Shown piece by piece: positions 1 through 7,789 of a stretch of DNA of 64,000 bases. Under the pieces are notes generated by a model. The model did not search any database and was not told the DNA's origin. It saw only the letters and a program-made list of their open reading frames with translations. The DNA is taken from positions 1 to 64,000 of IMG/VR virus record IMGVR_UViG_3300027917_000020. One strand, given 5' to 3'. This DNA is from a virus. Position numbers and translations under genes: made by a program. Each line of letters begins with the position of its first letter. The first letter of the stretch is position 1.

Positions 1-1080
1 TTTTTGGAATACAATCCCAATTTAAAGGCGGAAGCACGGGCATATTCTGACCTTATGAAAAAATCTTTAGATGAGATTATTGTTACCGTTGATAAAGAAA
101 TGATAAACAAACAAATGCAGACGGCCAGAGTCTATATAAACCATTTAATAAACGAATTGCTTGGTTTAGAAAGGAAAAAAAATCAAATGCGGAAGGAAAA
201 GGAAAAAGAAAGGAAAATGTTAGGGCAAATCACTAAAGAAGAAACTGATAAATTAAGGTATTATCAAGCCGACCTTTATCATGATACCCTAAAAATACTG
301 GCTTGCGGTTTGGATAAATATGGTGGAGCAAAAAGACGGAATGATAAAAAAAGGTATTGGAAGTATATACCGGAGAATTCACATCGGGTTTTAAAGGCAA
401 TTAAATTATCTTGTGAATATCTTGAAGCAAGGGGCAAATATAAAGAAGATTTAAAATTCATCGATTGTGGTTGTGGAATAGGTAATGTTTTAAGTACCGC
501 TAAATTTGTCGGGCTTAAAAATTTATACGGAATTGAATATGATGAAAAAACCTATAACATAGCGTGGGCAATGAAAGAAATATTAAAAGATGGATGGGGT
601 AACGGAACAAAATGTTCCGTCCGAAAAGGCGATATTCTTAACCATAATGGCTATAATAAATATGATATTATTTACTATTATTGTCCGATTGATGATTGGA
701 AACTGCAGCAGAAATTTGAGCGCAAAGTAGCCGATACTTGTAAAAAAGGCACAATCGTTATAGGGTTTTATTCTAATGACACTTTTCGGAAAGATAGGCG
801 TTTTAAGCAAATAGGTGATAGCGTTTTTGTTAAATTAGGTGGATTTGAGGATGTTGAAGATGATACAATTAAACAGGGTGATAAGGTTATTCTCGCTCGG
901 AAGGGCAATACTGCGGAAGCCTATGGATGGGGCAAAGGGATGGAGAATTTACTTAGAAAGCGTTTTGTGGTTGATGAAATTGCAGGCCGTGACCGGAGAG
1001 TATCTCTTAAAAAACCAAATGGCGATTGGGTCGCAGGTGTATTTGCGATTGAGGATTTAGATAAAATAAGGAGAGATTAA
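1..1080 (+). CDS. SAM-dependent methyltransferase, 5' end cut off
   Basis: The frame is open to the left edge, so the true start lies outside the window; the first possible start inside is a TTG at base 4. The N-terminal part (about residues 35-75) is charged and predicted coiled coil. A Rossmann methyltransferase core follows: motif I FIDCGCGIGN near residue 152, an acidic motif II (YGIEYDEKTY) and a motif IV-like YYYCPID near 226. The arrangement resembles DOT1-type or general class I methyltransferases. The substrate cannot be told. It is followed after 1 base by a small gene in the same direction. Confidence 0.75.
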   Translation, partial: FLEYNPNLKAEARAYSDLMKKSLDEIIVTVDKEMINKQMQTARVYINHLINELLGLERKKNQMRKEKEKERKMLGQITKEETDKLRYYQADLYHDTLKILACGLDKYGGAKRRNDKKRYWKYIPENSHRVLKAIKLSCEYLEARGKYKEDLKFIDCGCGIGNVLSTAKFVGLKNLYGIEYDEKTYNIAWAMKEILKDGWGNGTKCSVRKGDILNHNGYNKYDIIYYYCPIDDWKLQQKFERKVADTCKKGTIVIGFYSNDTFRKDRRFKQIGDSVFVKLGGFEDVEDDTIKQGDKVILARKGNTAEAYGWGKGMENLLRKRFVVDEIAGRDRRVSLKKPNGDWVAGVFAIEDLDKIRRD

Positions 1081-1081
1081 A

Positions 1082-1276
1082 ATGTACGCAATTATCCGCA
1101 AAAAAACAAACGGTGAAGAAGATGTTTTTGCCACTTATGACGAAAAAAGGCCTGCTTTTATTGAAAGCCAGACCCTTAATGACTGGATGTCGCTCGGGGA
1201 ATCTGAGATTGCGTTTACCGTAAAAACAGTGCCAGATTCCACGGAAAAAATTAACCATAATCGGGTTTTTATTTAA
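1082..1276 (+). CDS. small hypothetical protein (64 aa)
   Basis: A purine-rich AAGGAGAG site lies 8 bases before the ATG and the gene follows the methyltransferase by one base, so the two are probably co-transcribed. The protein begins MYAIIRKKTNGEED and looks like a small alpha/beta fold. No motif or family was recognised. Its stop codon directly abuts the class B promoter box of the next gene. Confidence 0.6.
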   Translation: MYAIIRKKTNGEEDVFATYDEKRPAFIESQTLNDWMSLGESEIAFTVKTVPDSTEKINHNRVFI

Positions 1277-1325
1277 AAAAAGACTCAAGTTTTCCCTTGA
1301 CTTACCGATATTAATAGTGTAGGAT
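1277..1325 (+). promoter_or_regulatory. class B promoter, copy 1
   Basis: Upstream box AAAAAAGACTCAAGTTTTCC, then -35 TTGACT (1297-1302), a 17-base spacer containing CCGATATTA, and -10 TAGGAT (1320-1325). Box, spacer core and downstream AAAGGTATA are shared with copies at 2575 and 39494. It drives the gene at 1355. Confidence 0.75.
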
Positions 1326-1354
1326 AAAGGTATACGCTAAAGAAAGGGAGAAAA

Positions 1355-1798
1355 ATGAGCGACCATAAATTAGATAAACCATTAGAATTTATTAAGGCCG
1401 GTAAAGCGATTTTTACCATTATGAATACCAAGACCGGAAACCGCTTCACCTATAAGGTTAAAAAGGTTGACGGCAAAAAAGTATGGTTTGTTAGCGTACT
1501 TAATGGCCCAGATAATTACAGCAATTACCGTTACATCGGGTGCATTTTTGGGGACGACTTCCGCCATACGAAATCCTCAAAGGTTAGCAAGGATGCAGTA
1601 TCCTTTCAAGCCTTCGCATGGACGTTTAAAATGTTACAACAAGGCACGTTACCGGATATCGTTACCGTACACCACGAAGGACGGTGCGGACGGTGCGGTC
1701 GGCGTTTAACCGTACCGGAGAGTATTATAAGCGGTTATGGGCCTGAATGTATTAAAACGGTTAACCCGAATTACGGGCAACTTGAATTACCACTATAA
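1355..1798 (+). CDS. DUF6011-like zinc-binding protein
   Basis: 147 residues, ATG preceded by AAAGGGAG. The C-terminal third holds CGRCGRRLTVPESIISGYGP followed by EC (residues about 112-133), a treble-clef-like zinc motif in which C-x2-C is followed by a conserved S-x-x-x-G-x-G-P-x-C, as in DUF6011-type proteins of phages and bacteria. The N-terminal part is a basic beta-rich region that could bind nucleic acid. First gene after class B promoter copy 1. The biochemical role is unknown. Confidence 0.65.
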   Translation: MSDHKLDKPLEFIKAGKAIFTIMNTKTGNRFTYKVKKVDGKKVWFVSVLNGPDNYSNYRYIGCIFGDDFRHTKSSKVSKDAVSFQAFAWTFKMLQQGTLPDIVTVHHEGRCGRCGRRLTVPESIISGYGPECIKTVNPNYGQLELPL

Positions 1799-1808
1799 GG
1801 AGATTAAA

Positions 1809-1979
1809 ATGGCTGAAAAGGGTTACAGGCAAAAAGTAGTTGAAAATTGTGTTACATCTTTAGACTACTGGCATAAAAACGCAAGGGACGATAAGCAGTT
1901 TACCGAAATGGCTTATCGTGTCGTTAACGCCGCTTATGAAGCAGCCCAAAAAATTACCAAAATCGATAAGGGGGAATAA
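1809..1979 (+). CDS. small hypothetical protein (56 aa)
   Basis: I chose the ATG at 1809 rather than an in-frame upstream start because AAGGAG sits 6 bases before it and the upstream part overlaps the preceding gene. Mostly helical, begins MAEKGYRQKVVENC. The stop TAA overlaps the next ATG (TAATG), indicating translational coupling. Function not recognised. Confidence 0.6.
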   Translation: MAEKGYRQKVVENCVTSLDYWHKNARDDKQFTEMAYRVVNAAYEAAQKITKIDKGE

Positions 1980-2218
1980 TGATTGAAAAGTTATTTAAAA
2001 TCATTATTATTAGTGCGATTGTAACCAGTTGTATGCTTATGGGCATAGTTGCGATTAGCCATGCGTCCATAGATTCCGACCTTAAAGATGCGTCTATTGT
2101 AATTAAGGACGAAGTTAAGATTTATAGGCTTGATGGGCAAGTGGTCTGGACGTTCTGGCGTTTAGAAGAATACTTAAAATATCTTAAAAGTTTAATAGAA
2201 GAGAGTGAGGGAAAATGA
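1979..2218 (+). CDS. small membrane-anchored protein (79 aa)
   Basis: One hydrophobic N-terminal segment (about residues 6-29) followed by a short soluble part; topology fits a signal anchor with the C-terminus outside the cytoplasm. It overlaps both neighbours, so it belongs to the same operon. No family recognised. Confidence 0.6.
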   Translation: MIEKLFKIIIISAIVTSCMLMGIVAISHASIDSDLKDASIVIKDEVKIYRLDGQVVWTFWRLEEYLKYLKSLIEESEGK

Positions 2219-2439
2219 GTCTAACTGATTTAGTATACGATGTGATTAAGGACGAAAAGTGGTTTAAAACCCTCTCAATGGACGAACAAGGCGAGATTTG
2301 CGTGGAGTTGGCTAAAGGTATGGGGGATGTTAAAGAAGCCTTAAAAATCGCCTGTGATAACCCCAGACTTCATTACGAAGCCACTAAAAACGGCGGATAT
2401 TGCCCAAGATGCCGAGAAAGGTTGGACGAAATTGTTTGA
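2215..2439 (+). CDS. small protein with C-terminal CPRC pair (74 aa)
   Basis: Overlaps the previous gene by 4 bases (ATGA). It is helical, and ends with YCPRCRERLDEIV, half of a zinc ribbon, with another Cys (IACDNP) upstream. Possible zinc-binding or dimerising microprotein. Function unknown. Confidence 0.55.
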   Translation: MSLTDLVYDVIKDEKWFKTLSMDEQGEICVELAKGMGDVKEALKIACDNPRLHYEATKNGGYCPRCRERLDEIV

Positions 2440-2449
2440 AAATTTTAGA

Positions 2450-2587
2450 ATGTGGTTAGATGTTTTTGCGGACGCAAGCGTTCCAATCGGGCTTTTTGTT
2501 CTTATTCTTTATGTTCGTAAATTTGTTAATAAAGTTAGTATAACTTTAAAAAGGAAAAAAAGTGAGAAAAAAGTAAAAAAAGACTAA
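2450..2587 (+). CDS. possible small membrane protein (45 aa)
   Basis: A frame beginning MWLDVFADASVPIGL has one hydrophobic helix and a very basic tail, and ends inside the A-rich box of class B promoter copy 2. No clear ribosome-binding site is seen, so this is tentative. A longer version from 2354 would overlap the preceding gene heavily. Confidence 0.35.
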   Translation: MWLDVFADASVPIGLFVLILYVRKFVNKVSITLKRKKSEKKVKKD

Positions 2588-2625
2588 AGTTTTCCCTTGA
2601 CAGGCCGATATTATTATTGTAAGAT
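2575..2625 (+). promoter_or_regulatory. class B promoter, copy 2
   Basis: Box AAAAAAGACTAAAGTTTTCC, -35 TTGACA (2597-2602), 17-base spacer with GCCGATATTA, -10 TAAGAT (2620-2625). It drives the gene at 2654. Confidence 0.8.
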
Positions 2626-2653
2626 AAAGATATAATAAAAAAGGAGTTAGGGG

Positions 2654-3004
2654 ATGCGTAAATTATACCACATAGATTTAGGGCTACCAAACGGGTTAGA
2701 AGAAAACCTTAAAAAAATCGGGATCGTACCATTAGAATATAAGTATCACGCCTTAAAAGCTGCTAACGATGACCGTTACGGACGGATTGAATTACCGGAA
2801 ACGATAGACTGCTCAAAGGCCAAACCGATTGAAGTTGAGGTTATAGATAACAAGGTAAACAAGGTTGTATGGCGTACCCGATACGATAGCGAATATGACC
2901 TTATTATAGTTATGCTTATGGACTGTACGGTTAAAACCGTATGGTTAAACTCGGTTAGGGATTTACATAAAACGCTCGATGCGAGCAAATACGATAGGGT
3001 ATAA
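2654..3004 (+). CDS. hypothetical protein (116 aa)
   Basis: First gene after class B promoter copy 2. Its Shine-Dalgarno region AAGGAGTTAGGGGATG is unusual: ten of these bases (GGAGTTAGGG) are perfectly complementary to the CU-rich stretch of the predicted small RNA at 4280-4400. The protein begins MRKLYHIDLGLPNGL and is alpha/beta with no recognised motif. Confidence 0.6.
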   Translation: MRKLYHIDLGLPNGLEENLKKIGIVPLEYKYHALKAANDDRYGRIELPETIDCSKAKPIEVEVIDNKVNKVVWRTRYDSEYDLIIVMLMDCTVKTVWLNSVRDLHKTLDASKYDRV

Positions 3005-3015
3005 GGGAGATAAAA

Positions 3016-3306
3016 ATGAATTACGATACCATGCCGATGTTTGAAACAACCATAGATAACGGGGAAGAAGAATACGATGTTGAAGTTTATTTTGATTATC
3101 AGCCTTACGAAGCGATGGGACTTTATAGCCCCGGTTGCGATGAAGCCGTTGATATCTGCGAAGTACGCATAGCCAATACCGACATCGAAATTTGTCTGTT
3201 AAAGGCCGAAGAAGCGTTGATGGCCGAAAGAATCCTTGAGCATAAGGCCGAAGAAGATGCGTACATTTATGATTGTAAAAAATATGGCGCATACTGGGAT
3301 TGTTAA
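3016..3306 (+). CDS. acidic hypothetical protein (96 aa)
   Basis: ATG preceded by AAGGGAGATAAAA; 11 bases of this start region (GGAGATAAAAA) match the complement of the loop of the predicted RNA at 36641-36725. The protein is strongly acidic, with Cys residues at CDEAVDICEVR and EICLL. No family recognised. Confidence 0.6.
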   Translation: MNYDTMPMFETTIDNGEEEYDVEVYFDYQPYEAMGLYSPGCDEAVDICEVRIANTDIEICLLKAEEALMAERILEHKAEEDAYIYDCKKYGAYWDC

Positions 3307-3354
3307 AAAAAGACTAAAGTTTTTATCTTAAATGCCGATAATTATTTTAAAGCC
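3305..3354 (+). promoter_or_regulatory. decayed class B promoter copy
   Basis: The upstream box AAAAAAAGACTAAAGTTTTT and the spacer core GCCGATAATTATTTT are kept, but the -35 (TCTTAA) and -10 (AAAGCC) hexamers are lost compared with copies 1, 2 and 4. Either a fossil promoter or one that needs an activator. Confidence 0.45.
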
Positions 3355-3377
3355 AATTAAAAAAAGGGAGATAAAAA

Positions 3378-3662
3378 ATGAAAGTTATAGTTAGGGGAGA
3401 CCATCCAATTTTAGCAAGGGTTGATAAGATTTTTAGTAATGAGCATGACGGACGGGCGCAAGCCTTAGTCGGGGAACTTACCCGTTTAGGTTATGATAAC
3501 GTGCGGATTGAACCGTTTAAACCCGTTACGCACCATTTAGACGTTACCGATGATACTGAAATGATGTGCGCCGAGTGTTGCTCGATTACCACAAGGGCAG
3601 AATTAACGGAGTTAGAAGGTTGCCCCAGTTGCCGTAGTCATAAGGTTTTTGCTATTAACTAA
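3378..3662 (+). CDS. zinc-ribbon protein (94 aa)
   Basis: Two Cys pairs, MMCAECCSI and GCPSCRSHKV (residues about 62-86), form a C-terminal zinc ribbon behind a small alpha/beta domain that contains a GDHPILARV segment. The ribosome-binding site GGGAGATAAAAAATG has 12 bases complementary to the loop of the predicted RNA at 36641. Probably a nucleic-acid or protein-binding adaptor; exact role unknown. Confidence 0.6.
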   Translation: MKVIVRGDHPILARVDKIFSNEHDGRAQALVGELTRLGYDNVRIEPFKPVTHHLDVTDDTEMMCAECCSITTRAELTELEGCPSCRSHKVFAIN

Positions 3663-3686
3663 AATAAATAAAAGGGAGATATTAAA

Positions 3687-3914
3687 ATGTGTGGACCAAG
3701 ATTAGGCGTTACAAACGGATTCGATGATTTTGATACCCAAATTCAGGCCGAAGAACTTGACTCTACGGAGTACAATTTATGGTTAGATTTTTGCTCCGGT
3801 AAACTGGAAGACGAAGAAATCGAGTGCTTTAAATGCGGTGAATTTATTAACCCTTTAGAGTACACCATTAATGACGGACTATGCCCCTGTTGCGGAAGTC
3901 GGCTTGATGTTTAA
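3687..3914 (+). CDS. small double-CxxC zinc protein (75 aa)
   Basis: The C-terminal half contains IECFKCGEF and LCPCCGSRLDV, a rubredoxin- or zinc-ribbon-like knuckle pair separated by about 20 residues; the N-terminus is acidic. Preceded by AAAGGGAGATATTAAA. Function not recognised. Confidence 0.6.
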   Translation: MCGPRLGVTNGFDDFDTQIQAEELDSTEYNLWLDFCSGKLEDEEIECFKCGEFINPLEYTINDGLCPCCGSRLDV

Positions 3915-3923
3915 AATAGTTTG

Positions 3924-3952
3924 TTTACAACTGGCAAAAAGTGTTATATAAT
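3924..3952 (+). promoter_or_regulatory. class A promoter
   Basis: TTTACA (3924-3929), 17-base spacer, TATAAT (3947-3952), about 25 bases before the gene at 3977. Confidence 0.8.
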
Positions 3953-3976
3953 AAACACAAATAAAAGGAGAATGAA

Positions 3977-4243
3977 ATGGGAAACCCTTATTATGAGGAC
4001 TTAGACCTATATCAAGAAGAAATTGATGATTGCTTAGATTGCGCCATAGAGAAAATGCTAAACATGGCCAAAACAGGCAGAGGGCAAATATCGATGGTAG
4101 GCGTTAGGAAAGCCCTTGAACATTACGGTATCGAAAAGGTTCCCAATATGGTTCCCATAGCGGTTGAAAGAATTAAAGCCAAAGGTGTTAGTATAGGCGA
4201 TGCGATGAACTCCGGTACTCAGCGAGAGGCCGGTACACGATAA
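3977..4243 (+). CDS. small hypothetical protein (88 aa)
   Basis: AAGGAG lies 6 bases before the ATG, after a strong class A promoter. Acidic N-terminus with one CLDC pair, then a helical region (GQISMVGVRKALEHYG) that could be a helix-turn-helix but is too short to assign. The gene ends at the small-RNA locus at 4244-4400. Confidence 0.55.
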   Translation: MGNPYYEDLDLYQEEIDDCLDCAIEKMLNMAKTGRGQISMVGVRKALEHYGIEKVPNMVPIAVERIKAKGVSIGDAMNSGTQREAGTR

Positions 4244-4266
4244 CTCCCTAACTGTTGGGTCGACAG

Positions 4267-4274
4267 TATAAATA
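4267..4274 (+). promoter_or_regulatory. late promoter TATAAATA for the small RNA
   Basis: Exact T4-type late consensus TATAAATA with no gene start downstream. It lies about 6 bases before a block of hairpins that ends in a strong terminator, so it probably drives the small RNA. Confidence 0.6.
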
Positions 4275-4279
4275 ACGGC

Positions 4280-4400
4280 TTGCATTGCGGCCTAACCGCA
4301 CGGCCTGAAGTGCGGACGGTATTCTCACTCACCGAGAAAGTAGTGAGACCTCCCTAACTCCCTGAATGAAGGTGGGCGAAAGTTGCCCACCTTTATTTTT
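4280..4400 (+). ncRNA. predicted structured small RNA
   Basis: Between a late promoter and an intrinsic terminator lie several short hairpins: CCGCA/TGCGG and CTCACT/AGTGAG, then an unpaired CCTCCCTAACTCCCTG, then the terminator stem. No open frame with a ribosome-binding site is present. The unpaired stretch is complementary to GGAGTTAGGG in front of the gene at 2654. A second copy of the CTCCCTAACT motif lies just upstream at about 4243-4252. Predicted from sequence only. Confidence 0.55.
4369..4400 (+). terminator. intrinsic terminator
   Basis: Nine-base perfect stem AAGGTGGGC/GCCCACCTT with a 7-base loop, followed by TATTTTTT. It ends the small RNA and separates the early genes from the baseplate operon. 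Confidence 0.85.
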
Positions 4401-4475
4401 TGGTAAATCCTGTAAAGAAAAAATAAATAACTTAATGAAGGTCTCGCTTTACTTCGGTAAACGGATATTTTTAGT

Positions 4476-4508
4476 CTTTAAGGGCCTCAAACCCTTAAAG
4501 GCTTTTTT
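4476..4508 (+). terminator. second intrinsic terminator
   Basis: Stem CTTTAAGGG/CCCTTAAAG followed by GCTTTTTTT. A further UUCG-capped hairpin (TTTAC/GTAAA) precedes it at about 4448-4461, so read-through into the baseplate operon is blocked more than once. Confidence 0.75.
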
Positions 4509-4515
4509 TGTTGGA

Positions 4516-4523
4516 TATAAATA
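4516..4523 (+). promoter_or_regulatory. late promoter of the baseplate operon
   Basis: Exact TATAAATA, 16 bases before the ATG of the gp53-like gene, with GGAG in the leader. It matches the site used by gp55-type late sigma factors; such a factor is encoded at 23799. Confidence 0.75.
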
Positions 4524-4539
4524 ATAAATAGGAGTACTT

Positions 4540-4932
4540 ATGGGCCAAACAACCAAAGTTACCGATTCTTTTTTTGAATTAACGGGGATTAAATTACCAC
4601 CAACGTCCCAGTTGCGTCTATATGATATAATGTTGGATACCGACCGGAATACTAAATTTCTTAATATATTTAAAAATTATAGCGTTAATCAGGAAGTTTT
4701 AACCAACGTAAACTTTTTTGATACTTATGAAGTAGAGGGAGAAGGGGAAGCGTGGTTAGATAATATTTCTTTTGACGTTTATGGTACGCCATTTTTATGG
4801 TGGGTAATTGCTATTTTTAACAATATGACCAATCCATTTGAAGAGTTGGAACCCGGCTCCAACTTAACCATTCTTAAACCTTCATATCTATATACATTAT
4901 TTAAAGATATTGAAGCTATTGCGGAGTTGTAA
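4540..4932 (+). CDS. 53: baseplate wedge subunit gp53-like
   Basis: 130 residues, first gene after a late promoter. The C-terminal part GTPFLWWVIAIFNNMTNPFE is the characteristic W-x-I-x-x-x-NN-x-x-[DN]-PF segment of gp53-type wedge proteins, in which a LysM-like fold clamps neighbouring wedges. It is shorter than T4 gp53 (about 196 residues), as in many simpler myophage baseplates. Overlap with the hub gene (TAATG) fits a structural operon. Confidence 0.8.
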   Translation: MGQTTKVTDSFFELTGIKLPPTSQLRLYDIMLDTDRNTKFLNIFKNYSVNQEVLTNVNFFDTYEVEGEGEAWLDNISFDVYGTPFLWWVIAIFNNMTNPFEELEPGSNLTILKPSYLYTLFKDIEAIAEL

Positions 4933-6242
4933 TGGGAACAAGAGTTGACGGCACAAGACAATCTACACAGACTGGTAATTTAAGTGTTAAAATAACTGTG
5001 GATGAAACACATACCGGAATTATAGATGCTGCAGATTTGGTGCGGTGCTATTTTATTGAGGATATTTTCGGCTTTTGTATGATGGGTAAACTTGTTTTTT
5101 ATGATAGGTCAGGTTTAATGGAATACGGGCCATTTACGGGCAATGAGACTATATCTTTGGTTTATGGTACGGAAGAAGAGCGAGAAGTTGTATTCCATAT
5201 ATGGAGAGTAAAAAATATAGTACAGGTCAAACAGGGCGGCGTTCAATCATCTGATGAGAATTTAATAGAAATTCTTTTTGTTGATAATTCATACGGGGCT
5301 TCTTTTGAACCTAAATATAGTCGGTCATTTGCATCGGGCAAAACCTATATGGATATTATAAATCATATCCTTAAAAATATGATAGGATGGCCGACCAATC
5401 GTATTAATTTAGAACAATCTAATTCTGCGCCGACTGAGGGGTTTGTTATGCCGTATTGGTCACCTGCGAAAACGATAAATTGGATATTAAAACGATGTGT
5501 TAGCAAAACAACCGGAACAAGTGGTTATTTATGCTATGGTAGTACATATAATGAACGGACTATAAATATCCGCACGTTAAATTATCTTTTTAGTGGAGAT
5601 AATATATTAGATGATGTTGATTATGAATTTGGCTCAGCGGATAACGCTTTAAAAAATAAAATTTTAGAGTGGAATATTGAGGGTGCGGATAGAAATTCGA
5701 TGGGTAAAGTGTTAGGTGGAACGTGGAGAGGTTTTAATCCGGCTACTAAAAAACTTATAAAAACTGAATATGGGTTTACAGATGGTATACAAGATACCGT
5801 TTTATTAGGCCGACAATCGGTTTTGCCTAATGTAACCGATGCGACCCTCGGGTCATCGGTAGAAAACGTAACAGGTGAGGCTTCAGAGGCTGATTTAAAG
5901 GCATTTCTTTATGATGAGTGGGCAAGGCAGTATAATCGGCAAAACGCTATTATAATAACTGTGGAGGGTAATGAAAAGCGGTATGCCGGTCATCAGATTC
6001 AAATAAGATGGCCAAGTGCGGATAAGGTATCACAGATTTACCATAAACAATATCAGGGCAAATATCTTGTTAAAAGCATAACCCATCATTTTACGGGAAG
6101 AACGAGCGGCTCATCTTTTAATTATACGCAAAAAATGGTGTTATTAAAGAATGCGTTTCAAGATGGAGATGCTACTTCTCTTGTTAAAGCGACAAAGCAG
6201 AATACACGGGCCAGAAAAAAGTATACTTTTGTGAGGAATTAA
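4932..6242 (+). CDS. 27: baseplate hub protein (gp27-like)
   Basis: 436 residues. It lies between gp53-like and gp5-like genes, the expected place of the hub. A first beta domain (VKITVDETHTGIIDAADLVR, FGFCMMGKLVFYD) is followed by a segment typical of hub proteins that form the tube-like ring, including PYWSPAKTINWILKRCVSK and a C-terminal beta domain that handles the fit to the spike. Length is close to T4 gp27 (391). The assignment rests on fold-type signatures and gene order rather than close identity. Confidence 0.65.
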   Translation: MGTRVDGTRQSTQTGNLSVKITVDETHTGIIDAADLVRCYFIEDIFGFCMMGKLVFYDRSGLMEYGPFTGNETISLVYGTEEEREVVFHIWRVKNIVQVKQGGVQSSDENLIEILFVDNSYGASFEPKYSRSFASGKTYMDIINHILKNMIGWPTNRINLEQSNSAPTEGFVMPYWSPAKTINWILKRCVSKTTGTSGYLCYGSTYNERTINIRTLNYLFSGDNILDDVDYEFGSADNALKNKILEWNIEGADRNSMGKVLGGTWRGFNPATKKLIKTEYGFTDGIQDTVLLGRQSVLPNVTDATLGSSVENVTGEASEADLKAFLYDEWARQYNRQNAIIITVEGNEKRYAGHQIQIRWPSADKVSQIYHKQYQGKYLVKSITHHFTGRTSGSSFNYTQKMVLLKNAFQDGDATSLVKATKQNTRARKKYTFVRN

Positions 6243-7042
6243 TGATAAAAGACGAAGCGCAAAACATTCGGCCAATGACCGGAAATTTGAATAAATTTTA
6301 TAGGGGTGTCGTTGAAGATAATAATGACCCTTTAAAAAAAGGTCGATGCCGAATACGAATTTGGGGAATACATACGCCAAACAAAACAAAATCAGTTAAA
6401 GATGGCATTCCGACTGAGGAGCTTCCGTGGGCAGACCCTTGTCTTCCAATTATAGAAGGTGGTACATCAGGTTTCGGAATGTTTGGTGTTCCTGTAAAGG
6501 GTTCACACGTTATGTGTTTTTTTGAAAATGGACATATTTTACAACCACGATATTTTGCGAGTTTGCCCGGATTCCCGACAGAAGCTTCAAAACCGAAAGA
6601 AGGGTTTAATGACCCTGATGGAATTTATCCGACTTCACATAGATTAAATCAACCGGATTGGCATAGATTAGCACGGGGATTGCCGGGTGCGACTTTAGTT
6701 GAAACTAAAAATTCTATGCGAGACGGTATTGAACCATCTTCACCATTTGCGGCACAATATCCCCATAATTTTGTTTTTGCGACTCATGGCGGAGTGGTTA
6801 TAGAGTTAGATTCAACACCGGGGTCTGAACGGTTACATTTATATCATCCTTCTAATAGTTATATAGAAATAGATAAAAACGGGAAAATGGTAGTGCGTAG
6901 TCAGTCGGATAAGATTGAAGTAGTGCTTGGGGAAAAACGTATACATATCCAAAAAGATGAAACTAAAGCAGTCGATGGGGCAAAAACGACTACCGTACAG
7001 GGTAATATCACCTATACGGGGCAAACAATTAATTTAAACTAA
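6242..7042 (+). CDS. 5: baseplate central spike gp5-like (no lysozyme)
   Basis: 266 residues. The N-terminal OB-fold is visible: FYRGVVEDNNDPLKKGRCRI, WGIH, LPWADPCLPI, and GSHVMCFFENG (about residues 18-100), as in gp5/VgrG spikes. The C-terminal 60 residues are a repetitive beta stretch (IEIDKNGKMVVRSQSD onward) that would trimerise as a beta-helix. The lysozyme domain of T4 gp5 is absent, so cell-wall cleavage must come from elsewhere or be unnecessary. Overlaps the hub gene by one base. Confidence 0.8.
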   Translation: MIKDEAQNIRPMTGNLNKFYRGVVEDNNDPLKKGRCRIRIWGIHTPNKTKSVKDGIPTEELPWADPCLPIIEGGTSGFGMFGVPVKGSHVMCFFENGHILQPRYFASLPGFPTEASKPKEGFNDPDGIYPTSHRLNQPDWHRLARGLPGATLVETKNSMRDGIEPSSPFAAQYPHNFVFATHGGVVIELDSTPGSERLHLYHPSNSYIEIDKNGKMVVRSQSDKIEVVLGEKRIHIQKDETKAVDGAKTTTVQGNITYTGQTINLN

Positions 7043-7051
7043 GAGGTAAAT

Positions 7052-7774
7052 ATGGCTTTTAAGGCGCAAGGGTTAAATCCCTGTGAAAATTTAAACAGGT
7101 CAGTGGATTCTAAAATCGGAGAATTAGAACAAAAAGGTGTGGGTTTAAAGTCACAAATTAGGGCTTTTAAGGACCAGTTAGCCAGTTATGCTGAAGTACC
7201 ATCGTCAGATGAGGCATTAAATAGCGCAATCGCTGGAGCAACTGTAAATGATACGAGTTGTGGCCAGACGGCTATTGCTCAAATACGGAATTTTACAGGT
7301 ACGTGTTTGGATAGAATTTATAATTCAGCTCGAATAGCATCCACAAGTTTAGATGCGTTTATTAGGGATAGCGTGGACGACCTTACAAGCATAGTGGCGT
7401 TACCGGAAGCCAATTTATTAGGGCCTTTAAGAAGTATACGGGATGCTTTGGGTGTATCAAAAATATCAGAATTATTGGCGGATATAGATAGCGCACTTGG
7501 GTGTTTGGCGGAACGCAGTGAATTAGACGAGTGCCTCGGTTCACTTGATAATTTTAATGGCAGAGTAGACGATGTTTTAAGTTATCTTGGGTTAGGTGAA
7601 AACGGGGACTTTGATTTAGAACATTTTAATGAGCATTTTGATATAGGTTTAAATCCATCCACTTTAAGCAATTTGGATTCATTAGACCAACATATGGAAG
7701 TTATAAAAGCAGATGCTCTTAAAAATATTAATAAAACAATACCATCAACGGTTAATCCGTTTAATAAATTTTAA
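7052..7774 (+). CDS. baseplate-associated protein, function unknown (240 aa)
   Basis: Located between the spike and the PAAR tip. The N-terminus is a predicted coiled coil (residues about 15-50), followed by helices with several Cys residues (NPCEN, DTSCGQ, GTCLDR, LGCLAE, DECLGS). Similar-sized genes sit here in other T4-related marine phages, but I do not recognise a named family. Preceded by AAGAGG. Confidence 0.6.
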   Translation: MAFKAQGLNPCENLNRSVDSKIGELEQKGVGLKSQIRAFKDQLASYAEVPSSDEALNSAIAGATVNDTSCGQTAIAQIRNFTGTCLDRIYNSARIASTSLDAFIRDSVDDLTSIVALPEANLLGPLRSIRDALGVSKISELLADIDSALGCLAERSELDECLGSLDNFNGRVDDVLSYLGLGENGDFDLEHFNEHFDIGLNPSTLSNLDSLDQHMEVIKADALKNINKTIPSTVNPFNKF

Positions 7775-7780
7775 TAAATA
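7773..7780 (+). promoter_or_regulatory. late-type promoter AATAAATA
   Basis: Seven of eight late consensus bases, overlapping the stop of the previous gene and 9 bases before the PAAR gene ATG, with AAGGA between. An internal late promoter of the structural operon. Confidence 0.45.
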
Positions 7781-7789
7781 AAGGATAGT

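Noticed and set aside
2354-2450. A longer start for the small membrane protein at 2450.
   Set aside because: It would overlap the preceding gene by 86 bases in another frame with no ribosome site at the upstream ATG.
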